5,678 bases of DNA. Origin: an uncultured Planctomycetaceae bacterium (GTDB lineage: Bacteria > Planctomycetota > Planctomycetia > Pirellulales > Lacipirellulaceae). Under the pieces are notes generated by a model that was not told the origin of the DNA, made no database searches, and saw only the letters and a program-made list of their open reading frames with translations. Where the stretch lies: positions 1-5,678 of the forward strand of contig CALMBE010000188.1 of assembly GCA_937860165.1 (NCBI GenBank). Reading direction: 5' to 3'. Of this stretch, positions 5,588 through 5,678 are shown piece after piece (position 1 is the first letter of the stretch; each line of letters begins with the position of its first letter). A program made the position numbers and the translations under genes.

Positions 5588-5678
5588 CAGGGCCGATCAA
5601 ATATTTATTTTGGGGTGCCATGCTCACGCTGGTACTCCAGCGTGAGCATGTGAATAGTCTAGAAAACATGGCCACAGC
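5588..5678 (+). repeat. Palindromic MITE/REPIN-like element, copy 2 (right end cut by window)
   Basis: This copy starts with CAGGGCCGATCAAATATTTA (5588-5607), the inverse of 92-111 with 18/20 matches, then GGGGTGCCATG (5612-5622), the exact inverse of 75-85. Hairpin A follows as a perfect 14-bp stem (5619-5632 with 5637-5650, loop TACT), then a 16-nt spacer matching copy 1 at 10 of 16 positions. The first bases of hairpin B (CATGGCCAC, 5667-5675) close the window. The copy is in the same orientation as copy 1. The direct repeat CAGGGCC-TG-CAGGGCC at 5579-5594 sits at its outer edge. Confidence 0.8.

Noticed and set aside
5352..5645. 97-codon plus-strand open frame
   Set aside because: It runs antisense to the Cys-rich gene and on through its promoter region into the repeat; no domain or ribosome-binding site.

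Overview
The window (about 58% GC by eye) looks like chromosome from a planctomycete, probably of the Pirellulales type. That is an inference from three things: the style of the adaptor/ATPase/FtsX-pair efflux operon, the DUF433-DUF5615 pair, and starts that mostly lack a Shine-Dalgarno sequence. No RNA gene, CRISPR array or transposase gene is visible.

Left and right edges (1-111 and 5588-5678): two partial copies of one palindromic, non-coding repeat in the same orientation. Superimposing them predicts an element of about 144 bp. It would have imperfect terminal inverted repeats of 35-37 nt ending in CAGGGCCGAT / ATCGGCCCTG, with two hairpins of 32 nt separated by 16 nt. It resembles a MITE or REPIN.

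Plus strand, 253-4706: a four-gene MacB/DevBCA-like ABC efflux operon. It encodes a membrane-anchored periplasmic adaptor (HlyD/MFP type), a LolD/MacB/DevA-class ATPase, and two different FtsX-type permeases of exactly 386 residues each. The expected assembly is an ATPase dimer, a permease heterodimer, and an adaptor linking them to an outer-membrane channel encoded elsewhere. The ATPase and first permease overlap by ATGA. Two junctions carry repeats instead of tight coupling: an inverted-repeat/TTCGCG structure between adaptor and ATPase, and three copies of CCTACTCA between the permeases. The adaptor gene appears to be shifted out of frame at a run of eight C near its 3' end.

Minus strand, 5492-4724: a compact operon convergent with the first. 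In transcription order it encodes a 53-residue cysteine-rich desulforedoxin/zinc-ribbon-like protein, a 75-residue DUF433 protein (antitoxin-like) and a 110-residue DUF5615 PIN-like protein (toxin-like). The last two overlap by GTGA. A candidate sigma70 promoter and a hairpin over the Shine-Dalgarno sequence precede the first gene. Only 17 bp separate the convergent operons, and no clear terminator is visible there.
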